From Alteribacillus bidgolensis (GTDB taxonomy: Bacteria; Bacillota; Bacilli; Bacillales; Marinococcaceae), in contig NZ_KZ614149.1 of assembly GCF_002886255.1 (NCBI RefSeq), positions 1,798,001 through 1,862,000 of the forward strand: DNA of 64,000 nt, in the 5' to 3' direction. Made by a program: the position numbers and the translations under genes. Below, one piece after another: positions 9,541-18,269 of this stretch. The stretch's first letter is position 1, and each line of letters starts with the position of its first letter. The notes beneath the pieces are model-generated. The model had not been told where the DNA came from, ran no database searches, and saw nothing but the letters and a program-made list of their open reading frames with translations.

Positions 9541-9837
9541 ATGAGTACATTAAACAACGAAGAAATTGAAAAAAAATTAAGTGATCTAAATGGATGGAAT
9601 AGGGCTGATGCAAAAACAATCGAGAGAAATTTCTCGTTTAAGAAATTTCTTACCGGCATTGCATTTGTTGAGAAAATTGCTCATCATGCCGAAAACGTGC
9701 AGCATCACCCAAATATCATCATTGATCACACTTCAGTCACTGTGAGGCTTTCAACACTGGATGAAGGCGGGATCACAAAAAAAGATGTAGACTCTGCTGC
9801 TGCTTACAACCAAATCTTTCATGAAGTAAACGCGTAA
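9541..9837 (+). CDS. 4a-hydroxytetrahydrobiopterin dehydratase (PCD/DCoH family)
   Basis: Dehydrates 4a-hydroxytetrahydropterin in recycling of the aromatic hydroxylase cofactor. The 98-residue protein has the family core AHHAENVQHHPNIIIDH with the paired histidines, and a conserved Trp near residue 19. ATG at 9541 is preferred to the in-frame ATG at 9532 because GGTGA sits just before it. No phenylalanine hydroxylase is in the window, so its role in this strain (pterin recycling or a moonlighting role) is open. Confidence 0.88.
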   Translation: MSTLNNEEIEKKLSDLNGWNRADAKTIERNFSFKKFLTGIAFVEKIAHHAENVQHHPNIIIDHTSVTVRLSTLDEGGITKKDVDSAAAYNQIFHEVNA

Positions 9838-9922
9838 TCATTATAAAAGCGGAAAACATCACATTTATACACAGCATACTATGGTTATATACAATAACCG
9901 CTTTCGTTAGAGGTGAGAGAGC

Positions 9923-10105
9923 ATGGATTTTCAACAGGAAAGAATGAAACAAATGATTGAACATGACCGCTTCCTTCATGCTTCCTATATGGAGGCAATA
10001 GAAACATGCGGGGATGAATCTGCCGCACTAAAATTATTATTTGATACGTACGTACAAAATGAACCAATGATGCGTAATGCTTATGAGCATTTAACCAATC
10101 ATTGA
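9923..10105 (+). CDS. Small hypothetical protein, 60 aa
   Basis: I do not recognise the family. It begins at ATG 9923 behind a good AGAGGTGAGAG ribosome site and is followed 7 bp later by a strong terminator, so it is very probably a real monocistronic gene. The product is acidic-amphipathic and probably helical (MDFQQERMKQMIEHDRFLHA), without a signal peptide or membrane segment and with a single Cys. Confidence 0.6.
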   Translation: MDFQQERMKQMIEHDRFLHASYMEAIETCGDESAALKLLFDTYVQNEPMMRNAYEHLTNH

Positions 10106-10112
10106 TCTGAGG

Positions 10113-10145
10113 GCTGTTCCCAAAAGGCAGGGAACAGCTTTTTTG
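10113..10145 (+). terminator. Rho-independent terminator
   Basis: Stem GCTGTTCCC / GGGAACAGC with an 8-base loop, followed by TTTTTT. It ends the 60-aa gene. Confidence 0.85.
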
Positions 10146-10190
10146 TACTTTAGGAGAGTTTAACTTTGTTAAAGGATCAAAGTATAAGCA
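10146..10190 (-). repeat. Partial copy of the TA-flanked intergenic element
   Basis: Reads TACTTTAGGAGAG, then TTAACTTTGTTAAAGGATC and AAAGTATAAGCAAAA, matching the right half of the elements at 30683 and 38371 in opposite orientation. The hairpin half is diverged or lost. Confidence 0.6.
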
Positions 10191-10234
10191 AAATTACGCT
10201 TGCAATGGCGAGTCTTTGCCTGGGAATGTCGAGT

Positions 10235-10530
10235 AATCAGCGTATTGGGATATGAATGGAAAATGACTACGGTCATATGATGGCTATTCAATTACCATAT
10301 TTCTGTATAGCCGCGAAAATCGGTAAAATCTGTGCCATGGCACGTGACAGAGCTCGCTCTACCCGCAATGGCGAGTAAATCAGTGTATTCAGATAGTATT
10401 GGAATATAATGGAAGTTGATTACGGCCATATGATGGCTATTCAATCACTATATTTCTGTATAACCGTGAAAACCCGATTACATCTGCGCCATGGCACGTA
10501 ACAAAATCCCTCCGATCCATAATGAGAAGT
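10235..10530. repeat. Degenerate tandem duplication, about 154 bp per unit
   Basis: Two adjacent units share an ordered set of blocks: AATCAG near the start (10235 and 10378), CATATGATGGCTATTCAAT (10274 and 10427), TATTTCTGTATA, and GCCATGGCACGT (10334 and 10488). The offset is 143 bp at the first block and 153-154 bp for the rest, because of a 10-bp indel. No coding frame runs through either unit. The sequence between 10190 and 10730 otherwise shows no gene. Confidence 0.7.
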
Positions 10531-10763
10531 ACATCGAAGTTAAAGGATAGTATTAGCGTCTTCCGCCATACGACGCGGCGGCAAGCCGCTAATCATTAAA
10601 AATAGTTAACTTTGCTAAAAACTTGACGGCAAACCCTGTACTTCTGATTATCTCCATTGCTAACCCAGGAGAAGCGCACATTCTTAAGTTCACCTGCCAC
10701 TGTTTAAAGAAATGAACAGCAGGGTAAAACATAATGAAACAGGAGGAGAACAGGGGGAATAGC

Positions 10764-11099
10764 GTGGAAGTACGAAAGAACAATAAAAACTACCGGCTTG
10801 AGAAAAAAAGACGCCCAACCGACCATGAAGACGTAAAAAAACTAGAAAAGCTTATCACACAGCTTGATGACATTACCACGAAGTCCCGCATGAGAGATAT
10901 GGCCTATCATTACACGAAACGATCAGAAGTAATAAAAACAAATTTGATCGCCGGAGCCGCCCGCGGAGTAGGATTAACAGTTGGCACGGCTATTATTATT
11001 GCGTTATTATTTTTTATACTGGCACAATTTGAAACGATGCCTTTCATTGGTGAGTATATTGGAAACCTTTTAGATATTGTAGAAAACGAGAGGAATTAA
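10764..11099 (+). CDS. DUF5665-type single-pass membrane protein
   Basis: About 111 residues from GTG 10764 (ribosome site GGGGGA, about 7 bp). An upstream ATG at 10734 would add 10 residues but puts the AGGAGG inside the gene. A basic N-terminus and a helical stretch (DVKKLEKLITQLDDI) precede one membrane helix (VGLTVGTAIIIALLFFILAQ). The segment NLIAGAARGVG before the helix is what I associate with DUF5665. Function unknown. It precedes the YtxG/YtxH-like pair by about 65 bp in the same direction. Confidence 0.75.
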   Translation: MEVRKNNKNYRLEKKRRPTDHEDVKKLEKLITQLDDITTKSRMRDMAYHYTKRSEVIKTNLIAGAARGVGLTVGTAIIIALLFFILAQFETMPFIGEYIGNLLDIVENERN

Positions 11100-11163
11100 G
11101 GAAAAATTGTCGAAGTTTTTTTAGTAGTGATTATTTTACACATATAACTGGAGGTAGGAAGGA

Positions 11164-11622
11164 ATGGATCTACTAGGAATCAGCTTACTTATTGTCGCAA
11201 TTGCCTTCGCAGTGCTCGTTATTTTTCTAATAAGAGCATTAAATAACTTGAGCAGTGTTTTAAACGGAATCGACAAAACGGTAGAAAAACTGCCGGATCA
11301 ATTAGATGAAGTTATGAAAGAATCAGGGGTTGTTATTCATAACAGCAATAAAACCCTATTGGATTTAAATGAAAAAATGCGCGCGCTGAATCCTTTGTTT
11401 CACATTCTTGGGGATGCTGGAGAAGCTTCTAGAAAACTTTCTTCCTCATTAGCGGATATTACCGTATCATGGAAAAAAAATACCGAAGAAGGTAAAGAAG
11501 CATCTCAGAAGAAAGATCTTGGAGGACTATACGGGGCCGCAGCGCTCATATATTACCTTACTCAAAAACGCAAAGCATTAAAAGAAATCAAAGAAGGAAG
11601 CGAAACCCGTAATGACAAATAA
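11164..11622 (+). CDS. DUF948 (YtxG-like) membrane protein
   Basis: 152 residues with an N-terminal membrane anchor (ISLLIVAIAFAVLVIFLIRA) followed by a long helical, coiled-coil-like region typical of DUF948, and a Lys-rich tail. It overlaps the following ytxH-like gene by 11 bp. In B. subtilis ytxG and ytxH form a general-stress operon; no clear sigma-B promoter is visible upstream here. GGAGGTAGG precedes the ATG. Confidence 0.8.
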   Translation: MDLLGISLLIVAIAFAVLVIFLIRALNNLSSVLNGIDKTVEKLPDQLDEVMKESGVVIHNSNKTLLDLNEKMRALNPLFHILGDAGEASRKLSSSLADITVSWKKNTEEGKEASQKKDLGGLYGAAALIYYLTQKRKALKEIKEGSETRNDK

Positions 11623-11929
11623 ACGTATGAACCGTAAAAACAGCAGCAAACAAACATTCATTCGAGGTGCTGGAGCTGGTTTTTTCATAGCTTTTATTGG
11701 AACATTACTCAGTGCACCAATGAAAGGTTCCTCCCTTCGCCATAAAATAGCTAACCGCTTAAGTCTTTTTATAAATTATCCAACGAAAGCGATCGCTGCA
11801 TACCGCGGTAGAAAAGAAAAATTTCGAGAACTTGGCCATGTTAAATATGAAAAGCTGCAATCAAAAATGCACAGTTTAAAAAATGAAGCCAAGAGCTCTG
11901 CAGAACAAAAGCGCAAGCGCCCTGAATAG
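11612..11929 (+). CDS. YtxH-like protein
   Basis: 105 residues with a basic N-terminus, a glycine-rich hydrophobic segment (GAGAGFFIAFIGTLLSAP) and a basic helical tail, the architecture of the YtxH family. It is translationally coupled to the DUF948 gene by an 11-bp overlap. Function unknown in the family; stress or envelope linkage is inferred only from the B. subtilis operon. Confidence 0.7.
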   Translation: MTNKRMNRKNSSKQTFIRGAGAGFFIAFIGTLLSAPMKGSSLRHKIANRLSLFINYPTKAIAAYRGRKEKFRELGHVKYEKLQSKMHSLKNEAKSSAEQKRKRPE

Positions 11930-11968
11930 ATGCCGCAGGGCACTGAAGCTCTTCAAAAAGAAAAATTC

Positions 11969-12127
11969 CTAAAGTATTAAAGAAGGAAGCTGATTGATTC
12001 GGTCAGCTTCCTCTTTTACGTAGTCTTTTTTAATAAACCCCTTGAGACCCAAGAATATAGAACGTCCATTCGAATTTGACAGCCAGAAGTCAGGATGATT
12101 AACAACAATATCCAGGTACTTGTCCAT
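11969..12127 (-). CDS. Possible small hypothetical protein, 52 aa
   Basis: Not recognised. The frame from ATG 12127 has a close AAAGGA (4 bp); an upstream TTG at 12205 would lengthen it to 78 residues. Composition is protein-like (DKYLDIVVNHPDFWLSNSN, GLKGFIKKDYVKEEADRINQ). It runs opposite to its neighbours and could be spurious. Confidence 0.35.
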   Translation of the reverse strand: MDKYLDIVVNHPDFWLSNSNGRSIFLGLKGFIKKDYVKEEADRINQLPSLIL

Positions 12128-12472
12128 GTTCCTTTCATCCGTATGCCTCCCGTCTATTGCTGCACATTCTTTTGAAAGTCTTTTTCCCTTTTCCTGTACT
12201 TGCAAACATTGAAATACCGAGGAGAAATATTGGCAGATTACAGCTCCTTTGTTCTTCTATTGCTTTTTTATAAAGTATTTGTTCGACTATGTTCATTACT
12301 GCTTAGGGTGTTTAAATTTTTCCTATTTTATAGAATAAATTTATTCATTGTACAAAAACTGAATAAAAGGCAGAATTGCATTTATTTAAGTATAAAAGCG
12401 CTCATACAAAATCCGATCTTTTTTATATAAAAATGATGCAGAAAAAAATAATCATGTTTGGCAGGAGGAAAT

Positions 12473-13477
12473 ATGGAGACATCAAGCCACATTCGTTTAA
12501 CATCTTCTGAAATAGCAACTTTATGGACTTCTTACTTAAACAACTCTATGTCTATATGTGTACTTGAGTATTTTTTAAAAACAGTTGAAGACGAACAAAT
12601 TAAATCCGCCATTGAAGATGGACTTCAATACTCAAAAGAATACAACCAAATAATTACAGAAATTTTTAATACAGAAGAGTTTCCTATCCCGCAAGGTTTT
12701 ACTGAAACCGATGTAAATCTAAAAGCACCACGTCTATTTACAGATATTTTTATAATTAACTTCCTTAAAAGCATGGCGAAAATAGGACTGGTAACGTATT
12801 CGTTATCATTTTCAATAGTTTCTCGCGAAGATGTTCGTTCTTTATATAAGTATTGTACTGAAACAACAATCAAGCTTGATGAAAATTCAATAGGAGTATT
12901 GAAAAAACAGGGACTGTATATCCGCCCTCCTTATATTTCTTATCCTGACAAAGTACGTTTTGTTCATGACAAAAGTTTTTTAGCTGGTTTTACAACTCAT
13001 AGAAGACCTTTAACAGCTCAAGAAATCACCTATCTGTTTACCAATATAGATACAAACACGTTAGGAAACACGCTAATGCTCGGCTTTGCTCAGACGGCTG
13101 AGTCAAAAGATGTGCAAAAGTTTATTTGGAAAGGGCAAAGAATATCAGAAAAGCATAAAAAGCAATTTTCCCAAAAGCTAATAGATGAACATTTACCTAC
13201 TCCCGGACCTTGGGATACGGGTGTTACGAAGTCAACAGAAGCACCGTTTTCGGATAAACTCATGCTATACATGACATCGTTTCTAAATACATCTGGCATT
13301 AGCAATTATGGTCTGGCAATGGGGGCAAGCCCAAGACATGACCTTGGGCTTTTATATGCACGACTTGTTGCAGAAATAGTAAAATTTTCAGAAGATACTG
13401 CTGACCTGATGATCGAAAAAGGATGGCTTGAAGAACCTCCGCAATCAGAAAATCGAAATAAATTAATGAATAATTAA
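12473..13477 (+). CDS. DUF3231 family protein (two tandem domains)
   Basis: 334 residues, probably cytoplasmic and all-helical. Two copies of a roughly 165-residue helical domain are visible: the first begins LTSSEIATLWTSYLNNSMS and the second LTAQEITYLFTNIDTNTL. DUF3231 proteins are ferritin-like four-helix proteins of unknown role found in Bacillaceae, often linked with spores. ATG 12473 is chosen because AGGAGGAAAT precedes it; an in-frame TTG at 12458 would place that site inside the gene. No membrane segment. The 250 bp upstream are AT-rich without another gene. Confidence 0.82.
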   Translation: METSSHIRLTSSEIATLWTSYLNNSMSICVLEYFLKTVEDEQIKSAIEDGLQYSKEYNQIITEIFNTEEFPIPQGFTETDVNLKAPRLFTDIFIINFLKSMAKIGLVTYSLSFSIVSREDVRSLYKYCTETTIKLDENSIGVLKKQGLYIRPPYISYPDKVRFVHDKSFLAGFTTHRRPLTAQEITYLFTNIDTNTLGNTLMLGFAQTAESKDVQKFIWKGQRISEKHKKQFSQKLIDEHLPTPGPWDTGVTKSTEAPFSDKLMLYMTSFLNTSGISNYGLAMGASPRHDLGLLYARLVAEIVKFSEDTADLMIEKGWLEEPPQSENRNKLMNN

Positions 13478-13609
13478 GTAGACAAGAGCAATTTTCCTGT
13501 TAACGGCCCGGAGTCGAAAGTCAACATGTTCAGCTAATTAAAATGAATTTCTACTAAATATAAGTGGTTTTTAATTGTACTGTAAGATGATAATCTTTTA
13601 GTCGAACAA

Positions 13610-13652
13610 CAAAGAAAAAAGAAAGACCCGTAGTCAAATAACTGCGGGTCTT
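13610..13652 (-). terminator. Rho-independent terminator of the siderophore-binding protein gene
   Basis: Minus-strand stem AAGACCCGCAGT / ACTACGGGTCTT with a 6-base loop, followed by a T-rich run (TTCTTTTTTCTTT). Confidence 0.8.
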
Positions 13653-13668
13653 ACCAAAAAGTAAATAT

Positions 13669-14637
13669 TTATTCTTCTATGAAATATTGTTCAAGATCCT
13701 CTACCATCAGATTAGCAGCGAGATAACCTCCGGCTGTATTCCAAATAGCATCACTCACTTGATGAGCATTTCCTTCTTTTACAACCTCAAGATTTTGAAA
13801 CAAAGAATCCTTTGTCCATTCTTCTTGAAGTTCTGTTGCTGCCCCATCTCCTGTCTCATACGAGAAGTAAAACAGTGCATCTCCATCCATATCTGGAATA
13901 CTCTCTTTTGTAGCCTTTTCTATAAAGCTATCACTCTTTTGGTTTTCAGGACGGTCAAATCCAATGTCGTCCAAAATGACACCTGAAAAAGAGTCCTGGT
14001 GATAAATTCGGACATGGTCAGGCATAAAACGTACGACGGAAACCTTTTGATCGAGTGTGTCTTCTCCTGCTTTTTCAGCAAAATCGGAAAGACGCTCATC
14101 ATACTCGGTGAGTAATTCTTCTCCTTCTTCTTCCATATTTAAGGCTTCAGCGTATTGTTTAAAGTTCGTTTGCCATTCTCCACGTAACGTTTCAGAGAAA
14201 ACAGTTGGCGCAATTTCATTTAACTGATTATAAATATCTTCTTGGCGCATTTTATTTCCAATGATCAAATCTGGATTTAATGAAGCCACTTTTTCAATAT
14301 TAACGTTGGATTCATCACCAACTACTTCTACCCCTTCCATTTGATCAGATATGTGATCATACCAAGGGTCTCCCGTCCAAGATTCCACGGCCCCAACTGG
14401 TTTTTTGCCAAGGGCAAGCAAAGCTTCTGTTCCTTCATTTGTTAAAATAACGATATTTTCCGGTTCTTCCTCAATGGTTGTTTCACCCATTGCGTGTTCT
14501 ACTGTGTAACTTTCAAACTCTTCTGCCTTATCATCTTCTGAATCAGAAGACGCAGCTGTTTCTTCATCTGTTCCGCAAGCTGCTAATAAGAAAATACTTG
14601 CTAATACAAACATGAATGCAAAATATGTTTTTTTCAT
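13669..14637 (-). CDS. Iron(III)-siderophore ABC transporter substrate-binding lipoprotein
   Basis: Extracytoplasmic TroA/FecB-type binding protein anchored by lipid. It starts MKKTYFAFMF; the lipobox LLAAC gives Cys21. The mature N-terminus is very acidic (about 10 Asp/Glu within 25 residues). Body motifs such as NIVILTNEGTEALLALG and ASLNPDLIIGN fit the FecB/FhuD fold and resemble YfiY-type hydroxamate/citrate siderophore binders. It is transcribed divergently from two permeases and an ATPase that complete the system; Fur-box-like sites lie in the shared intergenic region. Confidence 0.9.
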   Translation of the reverse strand: MKKTYFAFMFVLASIFLLAACGTDEETAASSDSEDDKAEEFESYTVEHAMGETTIEEEPENIVILTNEGTEALLALGKKPVGAVESWTGDPWYDHISDQMEGVEVVGDESNVNIEKVASLNPDLIIGNKMRQEDIYNQLNEIAPTVFSETLRGEWQTNFKQYAEALNMEEEGEELLTEYDERLSDFAEKAGEDTLDQKVSVVRFMPDHVRIYHQDSFSGVILDDIGFDRPENQKSDSFIEKATKESIPDMDGDALFYFSYETGDGAATELQEEWTKDSLFQNLEVVKEGNAHQVSDAIWNTAGGYLAANLMVEDLEQYFIEE

Positions 14638-14662
14638 AAAAATTATGTATCCCCCCTGCAAC

Positions 14663-14677
14663 TGATTATTATTTTCA
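14663..14677 (-). promoter_or_regulatory. Fur box, substrate-binding protein side
   Basis: TGATTATTATTTTCA matches the 7-1-7 Bacillus Fur box TGATAATNATTATCA at all but two positions. It lies about 25 bp upstream of the binding-protein start. Confidence 0.65.
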
Positions 14678-14726
14678 ATTACGTATCGTATCATAATATA
14701 AATCCCTATGTTTCGTCAACAAAAAA

Positions 14727-14741
14727 TGATAATGATTCTCA
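14727..14741 (+). promoter_or_regulatory. Fur box, central
   Basis: TGATAATGATTCTCA differs from TGATAATNATTATCA at one position only. It lies midway between the divergent binding protein and permease genes, so iron-dependent repression of both directions is expected. Confidence 0.8.
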
Positions 14742-14832
14742 AAATCGTTGACAGTAAGATCCGTAAGAATTAATGTAGAGAGTGTATATTTTGATATTGT
14801 AAACATCATTCAAAACAGGGATTTGGTTAAAT

Positions 14833-15846
14833 ATGGCAATAAAAACAACGAAAATGAAGGGATGGGGATTCGTTGCAGCAATTCTAGTGTTATGCTTGGC
14901 TACAATGGGAAGTATTGTCTTAGGATACACCGAGGTAACGTTGAATCACTTGTATCAGGTCCTCTTTCACTTTGAACAATTTAAAGAGTCTAACACACAT
15001 ATTATTATCCTTGAAGCTAGAATTCCTAGAGCGCTTATCGCAATTTGTGTAGGGGCATCTCTAGCGATTGCCGGGGTTCTCATGCAGGCTTTGACGAGAA
15101 ACCCGCTGGCTTCTCCCAGCATTTTTGGTATTAATGCTGGAGCCTCGTTATTTATTGTAGTGGTTATTATATATATTCCATCTATTTCACTACAAGGAAT
15201 GACCTGGGTCTCGTTTACTGGTGCTGCAGCAGCTTCTCTTATTGTTTATGCGGTAGGGGGATTAGGACGAGAAGGTTTAACGCCGCTTCGTTTGACACTT
15301 GCCGGTGCAGCGATTGCAGCATTGTTTTCTTCTCTGACACAAGGTTTGCTTGTCCTAAATGAAAAAGCTTTAGATGAAGTATTATTTTGGCTGGCCGGCT
15401 CTGTCCAAGGAAGAGGACTTCAATATTTATATCCAGTGCTCCCTTATTTTATCGGTGCTTGGGCAGGCTCTCTCCTTATTTCACGGCACATCAACATACT
15501 TATCATGGGAGAAGATGTTGCTCAAAGTCTAGGAGGACGAATCGCTGTTATAAAAGCGATAGCTGGAATATTGATTGTCGGTTTAGCGGGCGGGGCAGTC
15601 GCAGTAGCAGGACCAATTGTTTTTATTGGTATTGTTGTCCCCCATTTTGCACGCGCTATTGCCGGCCAGGATCATCGCTGGGTTATTCCGTATTCTGGTG
15701 TTCTTGGAGCCGTATTACTCTTATTAGCGGATATTAGTGCACGATTTATTATTATGCCGGAGGAAGTTCCAGTCGGGGTCATGACGGCTATTATCGGCAC
15801 TCCCTTTTTCGTCTATTTAGCCCGAAAAGGATGGAAAGAATCATGA
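14833..15846 (+). CDS. FecCD-family siderophore permease, first subunit
   Basis: 337 residues with nine to ten membrane helices. Typical FecCD motifs are ARIPRALIAICVGASLAIAG, VLMQALTRNPLASPSIFGIN and GPIVFIGIVVPHFARAI. It forms the heterodimeric membrane channel with the next gene, which it overlaps by 4 bp (ATGA at 15843). The system resembles B. subtilis YfiZ/YfhA, where YusV supplies ATP; here the ATPase is in the operon. Confidence 0.92.
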   Translation: MAIKTTKMKGWGFVAAILVLCLATMGSIVLGYTEVTLNHLYQVLFHFEQFKESNTHIIILEARIPRALIAICVGASLAIAGVLMQALTRNPLASPSIFGINAGASLFIVVVIIYIPSISLQGMTWVSFTGAAAASLIVYAVGGLGREGLTPLRLTLAGAAIAALFSSLTQGLLVLNEKALDEVLFWLAGSVQGRGLQYLYPVLPYFIGAWAGSLLISRHINILIMGEDVAQSLGGRIAVIKAIAGILIVGLAGGAVAVAGPIVFIGIVVPHFARAIAGQDHRWVIPYSGVLGAVLLLLADISARFIIMPEEVPVGVMTAIIGTPFFVYLARKGWKES

Positions 15847-16901
15847 GCAAAAATAAGGTTTTCCGAACGAAAAACGATCGATTTTCATTTATGTTTGACC
15901 AAAAATCAGTTTTTAACATTCTTTTCATGACATGTGTGTTACTGGTTTTGTTTCTTGTCTCCGCTTCTATAGGGGAATCTTTTATACATCCGCTTCAAGT
16001 TATGAAAACATTGTTCGGACATGGGGAACCAGGCGATCAGCTCATCATTGAGACCTTGCGGATGCCAAGACTGCTTGTCGCCTTATTTGCCGGTGCAGGT
16101 CTTGCCATATCTGGAGCGATACTACAAGGTATGATAAAAAATCCGCTAGCTTCGCCAGATATTATTGGAATTACAGGGGGAGCAGGTGTGACTGTCGTTC
16201 TTTTCCTTGCTTTATTTAGCGACGATAATCACTCCCTTATCGTGAGCGTGCAATGGATGCCGTTAGCAGCATTTCTTGGGGCAGCCGTATTAGGGTTCAT
16301 TGTGTATTTTCTCTCCTACAAAAACGGAATTTCTCCGATACGTCTTATCTTGATTGGCATTGGTTTATCAACGCTTATGCAAGCATTAACAACGATGTTT
16401 ATGATGCTAGGCCCGATACATAGAGCTGCCCAAGCCAACCTCTGGCTTACAGGCAGTGTAAATGGGGCCAGTTGGACAGACGTTCAATTGATGGCTCCTG
16501 TTATTATTATCTTATTTTTATTGACACTCTTAAGCTTTAGAAAAGTAAATGCTCAAACGTTGGGAGGAGAACTTGCTTTAAGCATCGGAGCTCATCTGCA
16601 GCGGGACCGCATCCTTATGCTTATTTTATGCACAGGATTAGCAGGTACTACTGTAGCGTTTGCAGGAGGGATTGGATTTGTGGGGTTAATGGCTCCCCAT
16701 ATGGCAAGACGTCTTGTCGGTTCTTCCTATGGAGCACTTATCCCTTTATCTGCTCTTATTGGCGCCATCCTTGTTATGAGTGCTGATTTACTCGGCCGAA
16801 CCGCCTTTTCACCGCATGAGGTTCCAGCCGGTGTATTTACCGCCACGATCGGGGCTCCTTATTTTATTTATTTATTATATAAAAGTAAAAACAGATCCTA
16901 A
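15843..16901 (+). CDS. FecCD-family siderophore permease, second subunit
   Basis: About 352 residues and a paralogue of the preceding permease: LRMPRLLVALFAGAGLAISG, ILQGMIKNPLASPDIIGITG and FVGLMAPHMARRLVG are the matching motifs. The start is taken at ATG 15843, which overlaps the preceding stop; an in-frame ATG at 15831 would extend it by four residues. It is followed after 15 bp by the ATPase gene. Confidence 0.92.
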   Translation: MSKNKVFRTKNDRFSFMFDQKSVFNILFMTCVLLVLFLVSASIGESFIHPLQVMKTLFGHGEPGDQLIIETLRMPRLLVALFAGAGLAISGAILQGMIKNPLASPDIIGITGGAGVTVVLFLALFSDDNHSLIVSVQWMPLAAFLGAAVLGFIVYFLSYKNGISPIRLILIGIGLSTLMQALTTMFMMLGPIHRAAQANLWLTGSVNGASWTDVQLMAPVIIILFLLTLLSFRKVNAQTLGGELALSIGAHLQRDRILMLILCTGLAGTTVAFAGGIGFVGLMAPHMARRLVGSSYGALIPLSALIGAILVMSADLLGRTAFSPHEVPAGVFTATIGAPYFIYLLYKSKNRS

Positions 16902-16916
16902 GGGGGAGAATATGTA

Positions 16917-17756
16917 ATGAAAACGATTAAAGGCGAAAATCTAACGATTGGATACGGTGATACGACCATTATTGACTCTCTAGACGTTGCTATTCCAAAG
17001 GGAAAAGTGACCGTTTTAATTGGTGGTAATGGCTGCGGGAAATCTACTCTTCTGCGTTCTTTATCCCGTCTCTTAAAACCAGATGCCGGCCAGATTATTT
17101 TAGAAGGTGCAGATATTTCAAAAATGCGTACAAAGGAAATAGCTAAAAAGATGGCTGTTCTTCCTCAGAGCCCAACAGCACCTGAAGGCCTGACCGTTCT
17201 CCAGCTCGTTAAACAAGGGCGCTATCCTTACCAAAGCTGGGCAAAGCAGTGGTCAAAAAAGGATGAAGAGGCTGTAACAAAAGCGTTAGAAGCAGCCAAT
17301 ATGACTGATCTTCAAGATCGTCCTGTCGATTCTCTCTCCGGCGGACAGCGGCAGCGGGCATGGATTGCTATGATACTTGCTCAAAACACAGAAACATTGT
17401 TATTAGATGAACCTACTACTTATCTTGATATGACTCATCAGATTGACATTCTTGATCTATTATTTGATTTAAACAAACAATATGGCCGCACCATTGTCAT
17501 GGTACTGCACGATCTTAATTTAGCTTGCAGGTATGCAGACCATATCATTGCTATAAAAGATAAAACGATCTATTCACAAGGACAGCCTGAAGACATTATT
17601 TCTTGTGATTTAGTAAGAAACGTATTTCAAATGGAATGCCAGGTAACCGAAGATCCACTTTTTGGTACACCGCTTTGTATCCCTCACGGAAAGGGACGCT
17701 GCTTATTTAATAAGGTGGATAATAAACATGAAAAATCCCCAGTTAAAATCGGATGA
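16917..17756 (+). CDS. Siderophore ABC transporter ATP-binding protein
   Basis: 279-residue FecE/FhuC-type ATPase energising uptake through the two permeases. Walker A GGNGCGKST is at residues 36-44, the signature reads LSGGQRQRAWIAM and Walker B is LLLDEPTTYLD, followed by the H-loop (VLHDLNLACRYADH). The ribosome site AAGGGGGAGAA precedes ATG. It is the end of the Fur-controlled operon; decayed sequence follows. Confidence 0.93.
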   Translation: MKTIKGENLTIGYGDTTIIDSLDVAIPKGKVTVLIGGNGCGKSTLLRSLSRLLKPDAGQIILEGADISKMRTKEIAKKMAVLPQSPTAPEGLTVLQLVKQGRYPYQSWAKQWSKKDEEAVTKALEAANMTDLQDRPVDSLSGGQRQRAWIAMILAQNTETLLLDEPTTYLDMTHQIDILDLLFDLNKQYGRTIVMVLHDLNLACRYADHIIAIKDKTIYSQGQPEDIISCDLVRNVFQMECQVTEDPLFGTPLCIPHGKGRCLFNKVDNKHEKSPVKIG

Positions 17757-17764
17757 AGAAGAAA

Positions 17765-17995
17765 AATTTCATTCGCAAATGGCTCTACGATAAAATATTT
17801 TCTTAGCGTTTGGTTAGTGGTAAATGGTATTGGAGCGACTACCTTTGGTATATTGCAATTCAACGATCCAATGGATACAAAACACCCATCATCGCTATCT
17901 CTTCTATATGCATTGGTTTAGTTGCCTTCTTTGCTACAGACCGAAAGATTAATAAACTACCAAAAGAACAACAATCTAGTAAAAAACGAAATAAA
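17765..17995 (+). pseudogene. Remnant of a small multidrug resistance (SMR) family transporter
   Basis: Reading through one frameshift, the plus strand gives YFLSVWLVVNGIGATTFGIL, then FNDPMDTKHPSSLSLLYALV and, in another frame, GLVAFFATDRKI. This resembles the C-terminal half of SMR proteins (a YxxWxGIGAVGT-like motif followed by GE/ND and a final helix). No N-terminal half or start codon is present. It lies directly after the siderophore operon. Confidence 0.45.
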
Positions 17996-18009
17996 GATAT
18001 TTTAAACAA

Positions 18010-18046
18010 TAAAGCTGTTGAGCGAATTACTCAGCAGCTTTTAATT
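18010..18046 (+). terminator. Rho-independent terminator after the SMR remnant
   Basis: Stem AAGCTGTTGAG / CTCAGCAGCTT with a 7-base loop, then TTAATTTTCTT. It may now end transcription of the siderophore operon. Confidence 0.65.
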
Positions 18047-18269
18047 TTCTTCAGACCAGTTTTCAATACAAATAATAACTGGCGTTTGCAACTTTTTACT
18101 GAGACATATTTTTAAAGTACTAGCTTTTATTGGGCAGAAATTGAAATTTTACCTTTTCTGCCCCAAATTTTTAAATTCATCTATAGCGTATTCTCCACAA
18201 TACTATAACTTACTCCATTTTTACTCTCTATACTTAACACTTTTTTAGTTAAACGTTATTTTAATTTAC

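Noticed and set aside
13569..13612. Possible extra gene or regulatory RNA between the DUF3231 and siderophore-binding genes
   Set aside because: Only the tail of the terminator region is visible; no ribosome site or structure beyond the hairpin at 13623-13652.
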